A stretch of DNA of 64,000 bases from Arabidopsis thaliana (Eukaryota; Streptophyta; Magnoliopsida; Brassicales; Brassicaceae), in assembly GCF_000001735.4 (NCBI RefSeq), contig NC_003071.7, forward strand, positions 15,165,443 through 15,229,442. The letters run 5' to 3'. The translations under genes were made by a program, and so were the position numbers. The notes under the pieces were generated by a model. The model was not told the DNA's origin and ran no database searches. It saw only the letters and a program-made list of their open reading frames with translations. Each line of letters opens with the position of its first letter. The stretch's first letter is position 1. Shown piece by piece: positions 32,219-43,424 of this stretch.

Positions 32219-34490
32219 TTAGACTCGGGGATAACGAGAGCTGCCTTTCTTCTTCAAGAACTCTGGGATCTCCACTGAACCGCTTTCTCTAAAGGAAGAA
32301 GAGGGTCTTCTTGTAGCTCCAACTGACGCAGCATCTGCTTGTACCATCTGAACTGTTCGTCCTTCTCCCTCTTCTTGTCGTTTGAAACCCGTAGCTATCA
32401 GGGTTATGCTTACCTTTTACCAAAAAAAACATCAATTCTATCATCTCTAGAGGTCTTATCTATGTTTAGTAGAAGAAACATTATAAAGGACATACTTGAC
32501 CGCTGAGGGCTGGATCTACAACAGCACCGAATATAAGATTGGCAGTTGGATCGACAAGATCATATATTACTTCTGCAGCAGCATTTACCTACACAAGACC
32601 AAAGTGTATGAAAAACTATAGAGCATCTTAGGGGTATGAAGCAAAATCAGGCTTTGCTCTAAGTTGTCTATGGAAGGAAGAAAATAAATGATTTTAACAC
32701 CCTGTCAATGCGTCTCTCAAGATCCAGTTATTGTTTATGGATCTATCGACATAGAGATAAGAAACAAAGATGAGAGAGAGAGACAAAAACCTCAAACAAT
32801 GTCAAGTCACTTCCGCCAGTAATGTTCCAAACAATTCCAGTGGCTCTCTCAATCCCAATATCTAACAAAGGAGATTGGATTGCATTTAGCGCAGCATCTC
32901 TTGCCCGACTCTTTCCTGAATGATTACAAGTAGCATGAAAGAATCAGCACGTTGCAAACAAAACAAAACCTTGCGCAAAAGAAGTTCAAGGTTCATGACT
33001 TTGATTATTACATCATGACATAGATGCACAATAGTTGAGTAACAGTGAATATAATATGGTCATTTTCAGTATCCCAGTCACTAGACTGGTTTCTTTGCCA
33101 CACCAATCTACTAGCTCATTAGTTCAATTAGACTATTTCGACACATATCTAGTGACTAATGGTTCTGCTTATGAAACTATGCAGCTAAATGAGCTTATCC
33201 ATCATTCCAAACTTACCTGTCGCAGTTCCTATTCCCATCAATGAAGACCCCGCATTTGCCATTATAGCTCTCACATCAGCAAAATCCACATTCACCAAAC
33301 CAGGAATCTACAAATCAAGGACAAACGTAGCTGGTAAATCATTTGCCATACACAAAAAAATGATCACAGGATGCCCATAAGAAAAGCTATACCGTAATGA
33401 TATCAGATATCCCACGAACCCCCTGACGGAGTATATCATCAGCTAGATTAAATGCTTCTGTTACCGGAGTAGACTGAGAGACAGCTGTAAGCAACTTGTC
33501 ATTTGGAATGACGATGAGAGTGTCAACATTGTCTCTGAGAGATGCAAGCCCTTCTTGAGCCTGAACAGTTCTTCTTCGACCCTCAAACGAGAAAGGCGTA
33601 GTGGCAATACCAACTGTCAATATACCCATCGCCTTGGCAATTCCTGCAATTACAGGGGCTGCACCAGTGCCAGTTCCACCGCCCATTCCAGCCTATAAAA
33701 TGATGAAGAGACATATAAACCTCACTCTTTTGGACAGATGGAGACCAGAACTAGCTGATAAGTGATTGACAAATGACACATACCTCTTTTTCTACAATCA
33801 AAGTTTATAACTAAGAAGAACAAATGCAATAGTAATAATAAAGATTTGAGGACATACTGTGACAAAGACCATATCTGAGCCATAAAGAGCTTCTTCAATA
33901 ACTTCTTTGCTCTCTCTAGCAGCATTCATACCGATTTCTGGATTTCCTCCAGCACCTAAACCCCTAGTCAACTCCTTACCAATTTGTAACCTATTATCAG
34001 GCAAAACAGGAGACATTCTCATAGCCTGGATATCAGTGTTGACAATCCAGAACTCCACACCTGACATTTCACTCTCTATCATACGATTCACAGCATTTGA
34101 TCCACCACCTCCCACACCAATAACCTTAATCCTCGCCTCATTGTAGTTACTCGGAGCAGATGGCTCTTCAAAATCCTCGACAACAGGTCCAGAAGACGTT
34201 TCCTTTCTTGGATTGACTATTGTACTAGTCCCTTCACCTCTAAGCATAGATATTTCCGGGTGAAGGTTCAAGAAAGGATCTTGAGCTTGGCTTTGGTAAT
34301 GCCGTGGAGAGTTTCTGATTGGAGAAGATTCAGATTTCTGAGCGGCAACAACAACTCGGTTTTTCTTACTGTCAATCGTTCTAATGGAGTTCAACCTGCC
34401 TAAATGATTCTCCGGTAAAACATTCTTTCTAAGAACAGTTAGTAACCGAGAATCCGAAGGAGTAAAACACGGTGAAACGTAAGTTGCCAT
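32219..34490 (-). CDS. FTSZ2-1: Chloroplast division protein FtsZ2-1
   Basis: There are six exons, right to left: 34490-33858, 33692-33393, 33307-33217, 32915-32791, 32588-32496 and 32413-32219, giving 478 residues. The tubulin-like GTPase assembles the stromal Z-ring that constricts dividing chloroplasts. An N-terminal transit region ([20 protein letters not shown] ...) precedes [20 protein letters not shown]. The tubulin signature [16 protein letters not shown] starts exactly at exon 2. [11 protein letters not shown] contains the T7-loop Asp needed for GTP hydrolysis. The C-terminus [17 protein letters not shown] is the FtsZ2-specific motif that binds ARC6. The upstream in-frame codons (MIGLI) are not the start. 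A possible acceptor CCTGCAG just upstream (near 34505) suggests an intron in the 5' UTR. Confidence 0.95.
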
Positions 34491-35959
34491 AATGAGACCA
34501 ATCACTGCAGGACTTTACAAAATTCAGAACCAAAAGACTAAATCCAATTCCACTGATTACTTCCCTAACAAGACCTGTTCATAAAAAGCTAAATGGTCAA
34601 ACCCAAAGCTCTCAATTTAGAGTTATATGATTCAGCCACAAAGTAAAACACGAAATCCACAAAGTAGCCACAAAGCAGTGTGATTTACATTCATAAAGTT
34701 AACATAAACAAAACCCAGTCGCATCTATGCTCCATTGTTAACCAGCAATAGATATCAAATCCTCAGAAATTGAGAATCAGTGGATGGTTTAAGACTTAGA
34801 AGAATGAAACAAGTGAGGAACCACAAAACCCAAATTAAACTAAAATGCTTTTTCCCATTACGAATTGAAGAAATTGAAGATGGGTATTGCGAAGTTTGCA
34901 GCATTACATGAAAACAAAGTAGAGAAATGGAAGAACACTGAGAAAAGCTTAGATTTTTGGGTAAATACAGTAAGATGGAGGACGAAATCAAAAGGATAAA
35001 GCTGGAGGGAAGTGGAGAAGAGAAACCTGAGAGTAGCAGAGGAAACCTGGAAGAAGAGTTGGGAGAGAAAAAGTGTGAATTGAACAAGGAGCTCAAGGTC
35101 TGGAGGAAACCCACGAAACGGAGGGTTTTGGTGTTTTCTGACTAGTAAATATCTCAAATTCATTAAACCCCCAATAATTAAAAAATATATAAAAAATGCT
35201 TTTGTTCATAAAATTTTTATTTTTATTTTGGTAAAATTTTGTTCCAATTTATCACTGTTATGTTGGTGTTGGTAAGAAAAAAAACTATGGGAAATGATTG
35301 TACTTTAAATTTCATTTCATGTACTTTCATTGAATTTTTTGTGTAAATTTGCTAAATGAATTTTATGAAGGAAACAAAAAAAATTACAAGAAAAATGTGG
35401 TGGCTACATTACATAGTTGGAACAATAATGTCATCATTTGAATTAACTAAAAACAAAAAGCAACTCTAGTCGTTACGGCAAAAGAGTTTCGAGGTTGTGA
35501 TATTCCTTTATGTTTCATGGTTTAGGAATATGGTTTTGAACTTTTGATTAGAGTTTTCCTTGTACTTTACTTCTTTTGAGTTTAGGTTAAGAGTTCTATT
35601 ACTATTAGGAGTTGATTTGGTGTTATAGATAAGACTCATTAGCCTTTGTTCAACAAAAAATAGCACATACATATAGATTAATGACAAGAATGAAGAAAAA
35701 GAAGAGGACATATATATAGGAGAGATAATGGAACACCAAAAGCAAACATAATAAACAGATTTAATCTTACATTCATTTATCGCATCAGCTACATTTACGG
35801 TGCTGATGCAAATTTATTGAAAGCGATAAAATAAAAACACACAAACATGGAACACACATGTAGATATGTGACATTGATCATAAGCAATGCACACATTATT
35901 TAGGTACTGATACACAATTATTCACGTTTCATATTTGGTTTTGCGTCCGGATGAGATAC
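34491..35959. other. Intergenic: FtsZ2-1 leader and promoter, DEFL 3' end
   Basis: About 34500-35150 appears to be FtsZ2-1 leader, possibly with a 5' UTR intron; both strands show open frames here but none has a family signal. 35160-35959 is very AT-rich with nothing recognisable. Confidence 0.5.
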
Positions 35960-36286
35960 TTAACAAGGTCCGTAGCAGTGACAGTGCGTCTCGTTGTCTT
36001 CCACTTCACATGCCCCAAACCAAGTTGTGTTGGTTGCCCTGCAAAGAAGGTCACACAATTTTGAGCCGTCAACTTTAACACACACACCCTCTTGAGCTTC
36101 ACCTTTAAAGCATGTTTGGGCTACCGCCTTTGGGAGTCCTGTTTTAACCATTCTCACATTAATCTTTTCACATCCATATCGATATTAATATAGGACAAAG
36201 GAAGTTAAGAAAATCTTAAAATTACCATTAGAAACCAACAAGATGATCATCAAGAGAGCAGAGAAGTTAACTATGAGCTTTGCCAT
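35960..36286 (-). CDS. Defensin-like (DEFL) secreted cysteine-rich peptide
   Basis: Two exons, 36286-36226 and 36138-35960, give 79 residues, with the intron just inside the signal peptide end, the standard DEFL gene structure. The signal peptide is MAKLIVNFSALLMIILLVSN. The mature peptide has eight cysteines in the order C-C-C-x3-C-C-C-x-C-C (…LCDLLC…GAC…HCHCYGPC), the CS-alpha-beta fold pattern for four disulphides. The gamma-core type Gly precedes the fifth Cys. Such peptides act in defence or in reproductive signalling. It matches the position of At2g36255. The gene is too short for standard finders unless the intron is allowed. Confidence 0.88.
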
Positions 36287-37343
36287 ATTTCTTTGTTGTT
36301 GTTTTGTGTTTGCTTCTTCTTCTTTTTTTAATAGAGCAGAGATTGATGAGCTTGTAGCTAACTATTTGAAAGCATAGAATCATTTATAGGGCAAACTCGT
36401 TGACTTTTATTTCTTCTATTTGAATCCAAGACATATATAGTTTATTAGTTTTTGTGTAATATGGATTAATGTATATAATGTCGCCATAATTTGAATTGCT
36501 AGTTGACAAAACAGAAATGAATTGCACGATCCACCCAATGTCTCGCTAATGATCTCTCTATGTTGCATCCAAATTGTAACAATTTTTTATATAGCAACAT
36601 ATTATAATTTTAATGTCATTATTTTGGCCCAACTAAAATTCAAGGGATGAGGATAAAGTATATAGAACACCAAACCTTGTATCATACGTATGAATACACA
36701 GAAATAGTTAAATATAATTATTGAAGTGTTCTTAGTAAAGTGCCTTGACTCAACTTAACATAATGAGCACATATAATGACATTGATATTGTATTGACTCT
36801 TTGTTTCATATGATACTATACCAAATAAATTTCTTATTATATAAAATGTTTTCATAACAATTTGACATGTCGCATAATTATAATCTCATGTTTTGCGATT
36901 AGCTTTTCCGCCAAAAAATGCTATATAACCAGAGGCTTAGAGTGAGAATAAAACAAGAAACAAATCAAACACAACAATTTTCCGCTTGTAAATGTGATCG
37001 TAGCCTTGGAGGACTTATAACTTAGGGTTCATGGGAGAATGTTAGTGGACGAATACGGGAGCGTTGACACGTTTGGTAGTTATTATTATGTTGTGTAATT
37101 AAGACTTTTTCTGGAAGCTAGATCGTTTCATCATCCCATATTCAATACAAACTTTATATATTACTAATACTAATTCTTTCGGGCTTTACAGGCCTAAACA
37201 GTTCTTAAGACTTGTTCACTAAATTATATATTAAAGTACAATGGCTCTTTAAATATCAACTTGTAACAAATTTGCTTGGACGTCTTCTTCCTCTCTGAAA
37301 AATCTTTAGCACAAATTTGAAATCCTCGAATATTTGGTCGGCG
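36287..37343. other. Intergenic, 1.1 kb
   Basis: This contains the divergent promoters of the DEFL peptide and the Fe-S carrier gene. AT-rich; no gene or repeat recognised. Confidence 0.55.
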
Positions 37344-38058
37344 ATGAGAAAGCAAGTATTAGCATTGAGTGACACGGCGGCTGCGAGGATTCGCCAACTT
37401 CTGCAGCATCAGCAAAAACCTTTCCTCCGCCTTGCTGTTGAAGCCAAAGGATGCAATGGCCTATCTTACGTCCTCAATTACGCCCGTAATTTCCATTTTT
37501 TCCCACATATATATTTCTTTTTTGTTGATTTTTTCCTCATAAATTATGTTGATATATATTTGATGCTCATGATGAGGAGGGAGTTCATATTGATTAGAGA
37601 GATGTATGTAATAATTAAAGGCACATATTCTATCAGGTTCAGAGTCAAGTTTTAGGGTAGGTTTTGTCACCTTCCTAGGAACCTAAGACCTTTTGTTTTG
37701 TAGCACTTTTGAGAACTTTTAATAGATGACTTAAATGTGTCCTGACTCCTGAGGCTTCCTATTTGGCGTTGTTCTGCTATGATCTTTGTTTTCAGAGGAG
37801 AAAGGGAAGTTTGATGAGGTGGTCGAGGAGAAAGGTGTAAAGATCCTTGTGGATCCAAAGGCGGTGATGCATGTGATTGGGACAGAGATGGATTTCGTGG
37901 ACGATAAGCTTAGGTTTGTGCCCTTTCACGTGCCAATCTTGACACTCTCTTTATTCATGGTAAACATGTTTGCATTGTATTGGCACAGGTCTGAGTTTGT
38001 GTTCGTCAATCCAAACGCGACAAAGTGTGGATGTGGTGAGTCATTCACGACAACATGA
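37344..38058 (+). CDS. A-type iron-sulfur cluster carrier (IscA/HesB-like)
   Basis: Three exons, 37344-37485, 37796-37913 and 37989-38058, give 109 residues. The protein begins MRKQVLALSDTAAARIRQLL, with LRLAVEAKGCNGLSYVLNYA and a C-terminal VNPNATKCGCGESFTTT. These supply the three conserved Cys (GCNG and CGC) that hold the 2Fe-2S or 4Fe-4S cluster between subunits. It delivers clusters to target apoproteins. Like other plant IscA-like mitochondrial proteins it has only a short basic N-terminus; mitochondrial location is inferred from relatives, since no long presequence is visible. It matches At2g36260 (IscA-like 3 in some lists). Intron 1 is 310 nt and AT-rich. Confidence 0.9.
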
Positions 38059-39537
38059 AAGGCAAAATTACACATATAACATAATAAGACATATATAACT
38101 CTATTACTCTACCACAGTAGTCGATGAAATTTGCTTTGTAAATACAACTATCTTAAGGCTGTCTTCCGTGTAGGTTCGCAATTTGCGACGTTTGCGATGA
38201 TTTAATGTAATGTGAATAAGTGTGTGTGGAAATGGGTTTCGTTTCTACGTATTACTCTGGATTTCTTACGACTTCAACAAACCAATGAAATTTTGACATC
38301 AAAAATAACTCCGACATAAAAATTGGCCAAGTCGGAAACATTTTACGATAAATAAAAACCCCACACTGAAGCCTGGTAAAAAAAAGTGGGTAGAAATGTG
38401 AGTGTGGTTGATTACTCTAGCCCGGTTAAAGTCAGCCACTTTAAAACACAAACATCTTCCTCTACAAGATTCTCACACTCTCTCTCTCACTCACACAAAA
38501 GAAGAAGAAGAAAAGATTCTGGCAAAAAGATTCATCCTCCATTCCTCCTCCTCTGACGATATCACCGATCAACAGCTCGGAGATTCCACTTCCGACGGCT
38601 GCTACGTCATCAAGAAGGTTGAGAGAACTGTGTGCAAGAAGAAACAGGGCTGGCGTGGTAAATCCATCAAGACATGCCAAACATCCATTGAGATCCATAT
38701 CCATTGTCAAGCCAAGTAAGCATTTCTGTTCTCTCGGAATTGAGAGTTTTCTAGGGTTTAGAGTTTACTTGATTCGTACGGGTTATTAGTGATTTTAGAG
38801 TGTTTGATTTTGTAAGTTACATGATTACAGAGTCTTCCAAACCAACACGGTTGACACTGATCAAGACGATCTCAGTGCTCTTCCGAAACGGTTCTAATTA
38901 ATTCTTCGACTTAATCTTAAGAAAATTTACCCTACTTTCAATCACTAACTAACTTGTTTCTCTTGTTCTTGATTGTTGTTGTTGCAGCTAGAAGAGGAAG
39001 TGGAGAAGGTATATGACTCGAGAAGAGTGTGTTCCACAGAGAATGCAATAGACAAATCAACATGAAGAAGACAACACTCTCTCTCTCTCACGTTTACTTT
39101 GTTCCTTGCTCTTTCTCTCCTTGTATTACTGAATGTTAAGCAGTACTCTAATGTAATTTGCATCTTGATCTATCTAGGTTACTAGGTTTAACTATCTGAC
39201 TTGTGTCCCGAGTATCTTTTGTCTTGCGCATTGTGTCATTCCAAATTAAGACTCTTCATGGTAGTGCACAGAAACAGAGTGTACCTAAATCTACAAGTGA
39301 GCATAACACTCGTTATATTTTCCAAAGATTGATGATGTTGAAACACAGAATCACTTTCTTTGTTCACAGGGAACACTAGTAAAGCAGATCAGATGGTGTT
39401 CCTCCTACCAACACAGAAAACATCAAAGTATAAAGATTCTATAACCTCATTCCTCAAAGACAAAACAACAACGTAGAAAATCATCAGTTTTTCCCTCGTT
39501 CTGTCTCCGACTTCTTCTCCATCTTCCTATTGTTTGT
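38059..39537. other. Spacer between Fe-S carrier and ABI5, holding a possible unannotated transcript
   Basis: After about 200 bases of 3' UTR-like sequence the region 38400-39180 looks transcribed on the plus strand (separate entry). The rest, 39180-39537, is the ABI5 3' UTR. Confidence 0.45.
38402..38897 (+). CDS. Possible spliced coding transcript without visible ATG
   Basis: An open frame at 38402-38716 runs on across a good intron (donor AA|GTAAGC at 38717, acceptor GATTACAG before 38831) to a stop at 38897. The predicted end reads SDGCYVIKKVERTVCKKK, GWRGKSIKTCQTSIEIHIHC and VFQTNTVDTDQDDLSALPKR. Base composition is less AT-rich than the flanks. A second intron-like stretch (CTAACTAACTTG branch-like site, pyrimidine tract, TTGTTGTTGCAG before 38988) follows. 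No ATG occurs in the frame, so either an upstream exon supplies it, a non-ATG start is used, or this is a non-coding spliced RNA. I do not recognise the sequence. Confidence 0.3.
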
Positions 39538-41129
39538 TTAGAGTGGACAACTCGGGTTCCTCATCAATGTCCGCAATCTCCCGTTCGATTTCGGCAATTT
39601 CGGTTGTGCCCTTGACTTCAAACTCTCAAAATACTGCAACCATAAACCAACAATTCCATTTTGTAGTTTTCTTCTGACCAAAATACTGCAACCATCTTAG
39701 TAATGCAAACTCAATAGGTGTCTTTACCTGTTGCTTCCTCTTCCTCTCCAACTCCGCCTTGATGAAAACATAACAAAGGCTAAATTGTTACAAACTCACT
39801 TTCACAAAAAGAATAAACTCTTTAACGAGATGAGTAAATATATACCAATGCATGTTTTAGCTGCGCATTCTCTTCTTTCAACTGGTTAAGTTCAGCTTCC
39901 AATTCCACTGTATATGCCTTCCCAAAACAACAACAACAAACATTAGATTTTTTTCAACAAGAAACATCATAAAAGGAATGAAGAAGGTCTCTATTTACTT
40001 GTTTTCTTGCTCTAGATCTAGCAGCAGACTCGCGGTTCTTGATCATCCTCCTCTGTCTTCTCTCCACTACTTTCTCCACTGGACCATCCACTACTCTTTT
40101 CCTTCCCCTTAGCCCTCCCATATCTACTCCATACTGACCTCCTATGTTATCCACTTGTCCATGTCCTAATCCATCTGAAGACACCGGGCTTAACGGTCCA
40201 ACCATTCCCATTTGCTGTCCACCCGCTCCAAACCCAACGCCACCTCCATAGCAAACACCTGCCTGAACTGGTGGCGCCTGCTGATACCCTCCTCCTCCTG
40301 TCCTTTTAGCATAACCTGATGGGTCACCCACACCCATAGCTTGACCCGGGAATGAAGGATCACCGGTTCCTTGAAACACACCATAAAGCTGTTGCTGTGC
40401 AGCTGCGGGTATTACACTAGACGGGTTTTGGTTTTGGTTCGGGTTTGGATTAGGTTTAGGATTAGTGGGATGTTCTCTAACCACACCAGCCTTCACCAAG
40501 AAATCCTCAAGTGTCATCTCTCCAAAAGTCGGTTGTCTAGCCGCAGTCTCACCGCCGTTCTGAGCATTGTTCTGTCCATTACTACTACTACTACGTCCAT
40601 TGCTGTCTCCTCCATTACCGCTACCACCACCTCTATGTATCTCAGACCAAACCTCATCAACAGTCTTCCTACAAAGCGGAGCTGGAAGTGTCAAAGAGCC
40701 TTGTCGAGGAAGACTAGACTCGTTCGCTATCCCTCTCTTATTGTTAGCATCTTCGTTGCCTCTAGAACCACCACTAAAGACACCAACACCACCCTCGCCT
40801 CCATTGTTATTGTTGTTGTTGAAACCATTGTGATTAGCCGGAACAGAATGTGAACCTGCAGCTGCTGCTGCTTGTTGTTGATTGTTATTATTCTCCTCTG
40901 CGTTCCAAATAGAGACAAGAAACTCGTCCATGTTCATGGACCCAAAGTTCTTGCCGTTCTCACATAAAGCATGTTGGAACTCGTCAAGGGTCAATGAGTA
41001 GATAGAGGATTGTCTTCCCAAAGAAGTAAACGGATGATTCTCACCACCACCTCCTCCATTATGTCTCGCTTGCGCCATGGACGACTCTACTTCTCGCTCT
41101 GACGTCAACTTCGTTTCTCTAGTTACCAT
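39538..41129 (-). CDS. ABI5: bZIP transcription factor ABI5
   Basis: There are four coding exons, right to left: 41129-39999, 39917-39846, 39757-39728 and 39633-39538, giving exactly 442 residues. ABI5 is the abscisic-acid-responsive regulator of seed germination that binds ABRE (ACGT-core) elements. Conserved phospho-regulated blocks appear in order: RQSSIYSLTLDEFQHALCEN (C1), MNMDEFLVSIW, LPRQGSLTLPAPLCRKTVDE (C2) and FGEMTLEDFLVKAGVVRE (C3). Poly-Asn, Gln and Gly-rich linkers separate them. The basic region is KNRESAARSRARKQ, followed by the leucine zipper ELEAELNQLKEENAQLKHAL. The C-terminus MRNPSCPL completes C4. Exon 3 is 30 nt. Intron 3 holds a copied acceptor (separate entry). A candidate 782-nt 5' UTR intron (41137-41918) joins the leader to the start exon. 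Confidence 0.97.
39627..39695 (-). repeat. Duplicated 3' splice site of ABI5 last intron
   Basis: The 17 bases spanning the last intron-exon border of ABI5 (39627-39643) occur again, identical, 52 bases upstream in the intron (39679-39695). Both read ATGGTTGCAG|TATTTTG on the coding strand. Confidence 0.85.
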
Positions 41130-42275
41130 TTAACAACTGCATCATATACACAACAATAACCATTTTTATATCTGTATTCACACAAACTATATTGAAATAT
41201 GGATACCACCTAAACGACAATAACAATTTTGTCTCTTATATATTAAATTCATCGTATTATTTTGACCAAACTTCAGTTACTTGTCCCTGTTCAGCTATTC
41301 ACGAAACTCACTTAATAGTTGTCCCTTATTCAACTATCACGAAAAAAGACAATTGAATTATTTGATAATTGATGCTCTCAAAGAATGAAATAAATTATTT
41401 TGGTAAAGTGGAGTTTAAATGACGTAAAAAATATTGAAATAACAAGAATGAAAGAAGGTAATTAAGTCGGTCCACGTGAAAATAAAGAAGAACGGTCCAC
41501 ATCGTGACAGCGACAAACGATACTAAAATTAGCAATAAATAAACTAATAATTTACTCTTCCAATAAAGTTTTCGTTACCAAAAGAGGAAAATATCTTAAC
41601 CCACTCGTTTTCTTCTTAAAGCGAACTTATCAACACAAGATTTTTTTCCTCTTTAATCATTTATTAATACGGTTTTAAACAAAAGATAATCTAGAGCTTA
41701 ACCTGATGATTAGTAAAATAAATTAATCATTAGCTTGGGTCATCATTATATCCGTCTATTACTAAGTATCACTTTACCACAAAGTTTAATATTTGGTAAT
41801 ACGCAGATAAGTAAGGACCAGAAAACGAAGACCTAAACTTATAAATAAAGAGATAGATTTATTTAACAGTCTTCTAATCCAAGATCTTGAAAAATTATAA
41901 AACAAGAAAAGTGTTAACCTGAAAATGAAATCTGTGTGTCTAAAAACCGGTGGCTTTGTGTTCCTCCGCCGCCGGAAAACTGAGAGAATCCGCTTCTTGT
42001 TATGGAGGTTCTCCTCCTTCACATAGTTTAAAAGCCGCCGGAGAATTTTGACTGAAAGGTTTTGAGAAAGAGAGAGATAAATGGGTAGGAGGCGGTAAAA
42101 GAGAGATTGATATTTATGTTCTCACCGTGAGAGTGTGGCGCGTGGGGTCTAAGAAGAGAGGCGTGAAGGTCAACATCTTTTGTCTAAAGTTATCTTTCGA
42201 CCAATGGAATGCTAACTTAGACAGGTCCAGGTCCAGGCCCATGATCAGAGACAAAGAATCCGTTCGGCTGCGGAC

Positions 42276-42340
42276 GACACGTGTCCTGCACGTGTCTCTC
42301 TTCTGTTTCTTGCAGTGTCTTCTCACAGGCTCGACACGTG
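42276..42340 (-). promoter_or_regulatory. Cluster of three CACGTG G-box/ABRE elements upstream of ABI5
   Basis: CACGTG occurs at 42278-42283 (inside the perfect palindrome GACACGTGTC), 42289-42294 and 42335-42340. They lie about 1.15-1.2 kb above the ABI5 ATG, and just above the likely transcription start if the 5' UTR intron is real. A further CACGTG at 41473-41478 falls inside that intron. Binding of HY5, ABI5 itself and related bZIPs to G-boxes here is established biology. Confidence 0.75.
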
Positions 42341-42912
42341 TGACTTCGGCTACACAAATGTTTTTTTACGTCTAAAACTAGACATGATTTTCTCTCTTTT
42401 AAGCATATATAAGATAATAAGAACGTGAAATTTGGATTAGAAGAGCGAATTAAAGTGTGATCTTTTTTTACATATTGGTTCATGATTTGTTTTGTGAAAT
42501 TGACGGATTAATTTGATTGATCAATACTGATTTACTTTGGTAAAAACATATTTAGGTTAGATTCAAGATGTTATGAAAGAAATAGTCAAAGTTTGTAAAC
42601 ACTTGTTTGTCGTTGAGCTTCTAGCTGGTGAAAGTAGACTTGTTAGATTTTGAATAGAATTACGTTTAGTGAGACAAAAACTTATTAAAGAATTAAAACA
42701 AATCAAAGTCGAGAAATTATCCTCTTCCTTTTTTACTTTTTTTTTCGAAGATATTTTATTTAACTTTGACAAAAAAAAAAAAACATGATTCCGAACTTCC
42801 ATTGGGAGTGCACGTGGACTATTCACTGCATAAGGACTATCGAATTTTAAATGCTTAATTTATCAAGTGTTTCTAATAGCCAAAAAACTAAAAACAAAAA
42901 TAAAAAAGATTA

Positions 42913-42996
42913 TCCGACCTGCCGGAATCGAACCAGCGACCTAAAGATTACAGCAACTACTACAGTCTTCCGCTCTACCAACTGAGCTAAGGTCGG
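42913..42996 (-). tRNA. tRNA-Tyr (GTA) with short intron
   Basis: On the minus strand the acceptor stem is CCGACCT / AGGTCGG with discriminator A. The D-arm reads TAGCTCAGTTGGTAGAGCGG, the anticodon loop CTGTA carries GTA, and the T-arm is CGCTGGTTCGATTCCGGCA. An intron of about 11 nt (about 42949-42959) follows the base next to the anticodon, as in all plant nuclear tRNA-Tyr genes; TSEN splicing is required. The T-run expected downstream is only weakly developed (ATCTTTTTTA below 42910). Confidence 0.93.
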
Positions 42997-43424
42997 ATTG
43001 ATGCTAATTAGCCTAATGCGGTTTTATATAAACTTAACTATTAATTATCATATTGGCCTCTTTAGTTACTTTTTTCCTTTGATTGTTTTTAGACCATGCA
43101 AACACAAACACAAGTGGCCCATAATTCAATTAATACACCTAATTTTGTTCTGACACATCTCACAATTAATGGCTGTCTAAGCCTAATATTAAACTAGTTG
43201 ACATTAGCCTAAAATTGGGTGATATACAGAAACAGCTTTTTGAGATGAATGCTGAGAATGTTTTACATAGGTACCAGAACTCTTTACTAATCACCCACAA
43301 TATATATCAGCAACCAAGAGAAACTTGAGATTCTCATGAATCTCTCTGATCCCGGTTCAAAATATCATAGCAATGCATGTTACAAAACCAAAACTAGCCA
43401 ACTTTTTGAGAGAGAAGACATCGT

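Larger units (their letters stand above)
41130..43424. other. ABI5 leader and promoter, tRNA-Tyr, hydrolase 3' end
   Basis: From ABI5 outward: the candidate 5' UTR intron (41137-41918), a leader to about 42100, the G-box cluster, 500 AT-rich bases, tRNA-Tyr (42913-42996) and the 3' UTR of the hydrolase. No further protein gene is seen. Confidence 0.6.

Noticed and set aside
34858-35163. Open frames on both strands over the FtsZ2-1 leader
   Set aside because: The minus-strand ones run through the probable 5' UTR; hydrophobic residue runs arise from TTC/TCT-rich leader sequence. No family recognised.
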